A stretch of 33,868 bases of DNA from Basidiobolus ranarum (taxonomy: Eukaryota; Basidiobolomycota; Basidiobolomycetes; Basidiobolales): assembly GCA_040143965.1 (NCBI GenBank), contig JASJQH010006944.1, positions 1 through 33,868 on the forward strand, given 5' to 3'. The position numbers were made by a program, and so were the translations under genes. The notes beneath the pieces were generated by a model. The model was not told the origin of the DNA, did not search any database, and saw only the letters and a list, made by a program, of their open reading frames with translations. Shown one piece after another: positions 31,401 through 33,868 of this stretch. How positions within the stretch are numbered: the stretch's first letter is position 1; each line of letters opens with the position of its first letter.

Positions 31401-33868
31401 TTAATTATGATGCTTTTGGAGTTTGGTGAATTCTTTGTTATTACCAAGAGCAAGACGAGGGGCAACCTCTTTGTAGAATTCAGGCATGCGACCACTTTCT
31501 ACAATCAAGGAAACTCGACGGACATACATCAGTTTGTCACGATAAGTATGAATACTGTTGGAAACTTGTTCAATAAGGAGACATTGATTGAATATCTAGA
31601 ATTGTAACGAGTGTAAGTTATGATGTGAGAAACACAAACATTCCAACAAATATAACGTACATCACAGTCCTCCAATTGTCCTTTGTCGTTAGATTTCATC
31701 TTAAATTGTTCAAATATACTCAAGACTTCAAATGTATAGAGTCGCTTTCCTTGATAGACGGAACTGATATTGGCTAAAAGATGGGGATAAACTTTCTCGA
31801 GAGACTTGACCGAAAGATAACTCTTACAGCTGGGGCTGCAAAGTAAAGTTAGAATTGGACCATTATCACAAAAACTTCAAACACTGAAATACCTGTTGCG
31901 AATTGCTTTCAAGTAGGAAGCTACGCCCTTGACGACGAGCTGGCAAGATCCATAAGGAATCAAGATATCATCAATAACAGTCTCTACAATAGTGGTTAAA
32001 GCTTCAATTCCTTTCTCGCCATTCTTCTGGGCAACTATGGTAAGAGCTGATAAGCAATGACCCAAAAGCGATTCCACCGAAACAGCCGAATCTCCTTGAG
32101 AAATGCTACCTTTGATCATCTCATGCTTGACATCATCTCTAGAGAGAAAAGCAGTAAGGTTGCTTATCAAGGTTTTGATAGCATTGAAGGATTTTTCAAA
32201 TGGAATAACAACGAATGGGATGATATCCAAAGTAGCAGAAACCAAGGCGACATCAAGAATATTCTGTGACTGTCAGAGATATACAAAGTTAGTAATAAGG
32301 ACCAGAATGAATGTGACATGATGGCATATTTACATCTTCAAAGTCTATCTCATTGAATCTTTCCACATCTTTCGCCCAATCTCTTTCTTTTTGAACTATG
32401 TCCAACAAGCCATCGGCAAGCAATACTTGCTCCTTATTATTGGACAGTTTTGGGAATCTAACCCGACCTTCTTGAGTAAGAACCGAAGATACTAATCCTT
32501 CAGAAAGAGCTAAAACCTCATTTTTCATCAAATAAGACAAAAGTAAAATGATTGGGACAGAGTGTGTGTTCCAAGAACGAGAAGAGAAGCTGCAATATAT
32601 CAGAAGGATTAGCACAAGGGTAGAAATGGAAATGGTTCAAGACACAATAAACATACTTCACAATGTACGGCAACAAAATTTGAGTGTACTGGCTCCATTC
32701 AAATCGAGCTAAAGCAAAGCACAAAGAGATAATAGGCACAGGATCCTAGAAATTAATTTGGAATTAGAGACGAGCTGGAGAGGTAATTAACCTGTCGTAT
32801 ACACTTACATGATACTGGAACACTATATCTAAAATGACTTTGCCCTTGGACAAAGTGTCTTCCAATTTGCCCTTGAGAAGAGTTGAGGATACGAGTTTCA
32901 GCAATTCTTCAATAGCATAAGTTGGATGACTCTTGGAAGAATCAACCAATAGGGCTCTACAAGCCTTCTCTGTAACTGTGTGAACACGAGGGAAATCTGT
33001 CAAAGCGATAAGAATTTAGGTTAGTCCTCAGCAGTAAGTTTGAATATAATCCATAAATAGAATGGCAAATACCTATCAATTTGGTTCCCTTTCTGATAGC
33101 CACAAGCATGTTAATGATTGCCAACAACTTGCCAAGCTTCATGCTTTCCTCGTGTTTACCCATTTCAATGTCTTTAAGACATTCCTCCGCTTGACCAAGG
33201 ACCAAATCCCATACTGGAGAAATGTGCTCCTTTTTAACGTAGTGACCAATTAAAGTGTAGACATTAATCACCAATTTGAACAACGAATCTTGATCTAAAC
33301 ATATGACGAGTTAGTATCGGCAAGAGAAGCATAAGAGGCGAATGACTTACATAGGTCTGATTGAATGTCACGCTGGTATAGGAGAGTAAGCAACTCTGAA
33401 AGAATACTAACACCACGGGAGTGTAGACGATTTTTCACATGCTAGAAGTAGTCAGAGAAAGGATTAGATTGATAATAACAAGAAAAATGCACAACTTCTT
33501 TACCTTGGATGCTTCAAACAAAAGCGCACTTATACCGTGGCAGTAGTCTTCACTATAATTCTCGACAAGAGAAGAAATCATATGTGAAATAATGCCATTC
33601 AAATCATCTCCTCTAGTCTTACGAATTAAAAATGAAAATGACTCGGCAGCAAAAACTCGAATGTATGGTTTTTGTTGGTGTTCACCAAGTAAAGGTGAAA
33701 GCAAGCTAAAAACGAATTTGGATGTATTAGTATTCGGATGACTTCTGTATTACTTGCTAGTGAGGGTATTTACCGGAATGTAGGTCTTAAATCAACAACC
33801 AACTGTTTTGATAAATATTTGAACAAGTACGCAATAGCGTTAAATGACCACTACACGAGAAAACGAAA
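25419..33868 (-). CDS. UTP20: U3 snoRNP / SSU processome protein Utp20 (5' end beyond the window)
   Basis: Eleven exons on the minus strand: 33774-33850, 33504-33705, 33351-33441, 33073-33294, 32809-32996, 32657-32745, 32334-32589, 31893-32263, 31661-31835, 31445-31595 and the very large 25419-31384. Phases agree throughout and 2595 residues are visible; the first intron shown runs off the right edge. The family averages 2500-2800 residues, and the first visible block (AYLFKYLSKQLVDL, YIRVFAAESFSFLIRKTR) aligns with about residue 165-240 of human UTP20, so only about 150 residues are missing. The chain is helical HEAT-like repeat with two acidic inserts (EDEEEEEEIEEES and SESESEAEAEPVEEGEGEE), and ends in the basic tail typical of the family (KRSFQAITDPEAHAKRK). 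Utp20 is a giant scaffold of the small-subunit processome in the nucleolus, needed for early 18S rRNA cleavages. Confidence 0.95.

Overview
The window is nuclear DNA from a fungus: AT-rich, with compact, intron-dense genes. Introns are mostly 40-110 nt GT-AG, and AATAAA signals follow many genes. The fungal signs are ATG8, the two-part Byr4/Bfa1 mitotic-exit regulator, a secreted hevein-type (CBM18) protein with a GPI-type tail, a GCKIII Ste20 kinase, and a PUF protein. Two features point away from the yeasts and most Dikarya towards an early-diverging lineage: a PRL-type phosphatase and a textbook U12-type AT-AC intron. I cannot name the species. I saw no tRNA, rRNA, CRISPR array or recognisable transposon.

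Layout. 1-1510: two tandem copies of a secreted ten-cysteine protein (the first is only a 3' end). 2597-5346: GCKIII kinase in 15 exons. 6009-6580 (minus): ATG8 in 4 exons. 7241-7717: a possible small unrecognised three-exon gene. 7968-10633: VPS9, a Rab5 GEF with VPS9 and CUE domains, carrying the U12-type intron. 10948-11145 (minus): a 3' exon of an uncharacterised cysteine-rich protein that has no ATG of its own. 11543-12352: CBM18 protein with an 11-residue tandem repeat. 13392-15604: Byr4/Bfa1-like protein in 3 exons. 16618-20203 (minus): PUF protein with an added CCCH finger, 11 exons. 21207-21677: FMC1. 21796-24093: a 2.3 kb stretch without a convincing gene. 24094-24739: PRL phosphatase. 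25419-33868 (minus): UTP20, lacking only its extreme N-terminus beyond the right edge.

Functions are mostly housekeeping: endosomal Rab5 activation and autophagy (VPS9, ATG8), septation signalling (Byr4 and perhaps the kinase), mRNA control (PUF), F1-ATPase assembly (FMC1) and ribosome biogenesis (UTP20). Interspersed are fast-evolving secreted or cell-wall proteins. The genes are transcribed separately on both strands and nothing suggests a cluster. The strongest unusual signals are the U12-type intron in VPS9, the lopsided intron distribution in UTP20, the CCCH plus PUF architecture, the PRL without a prenylation box, and the hidden cysteine-rich exon. Exon boundaries were deduced by hand from splice signals, phase continuity and family conservation.
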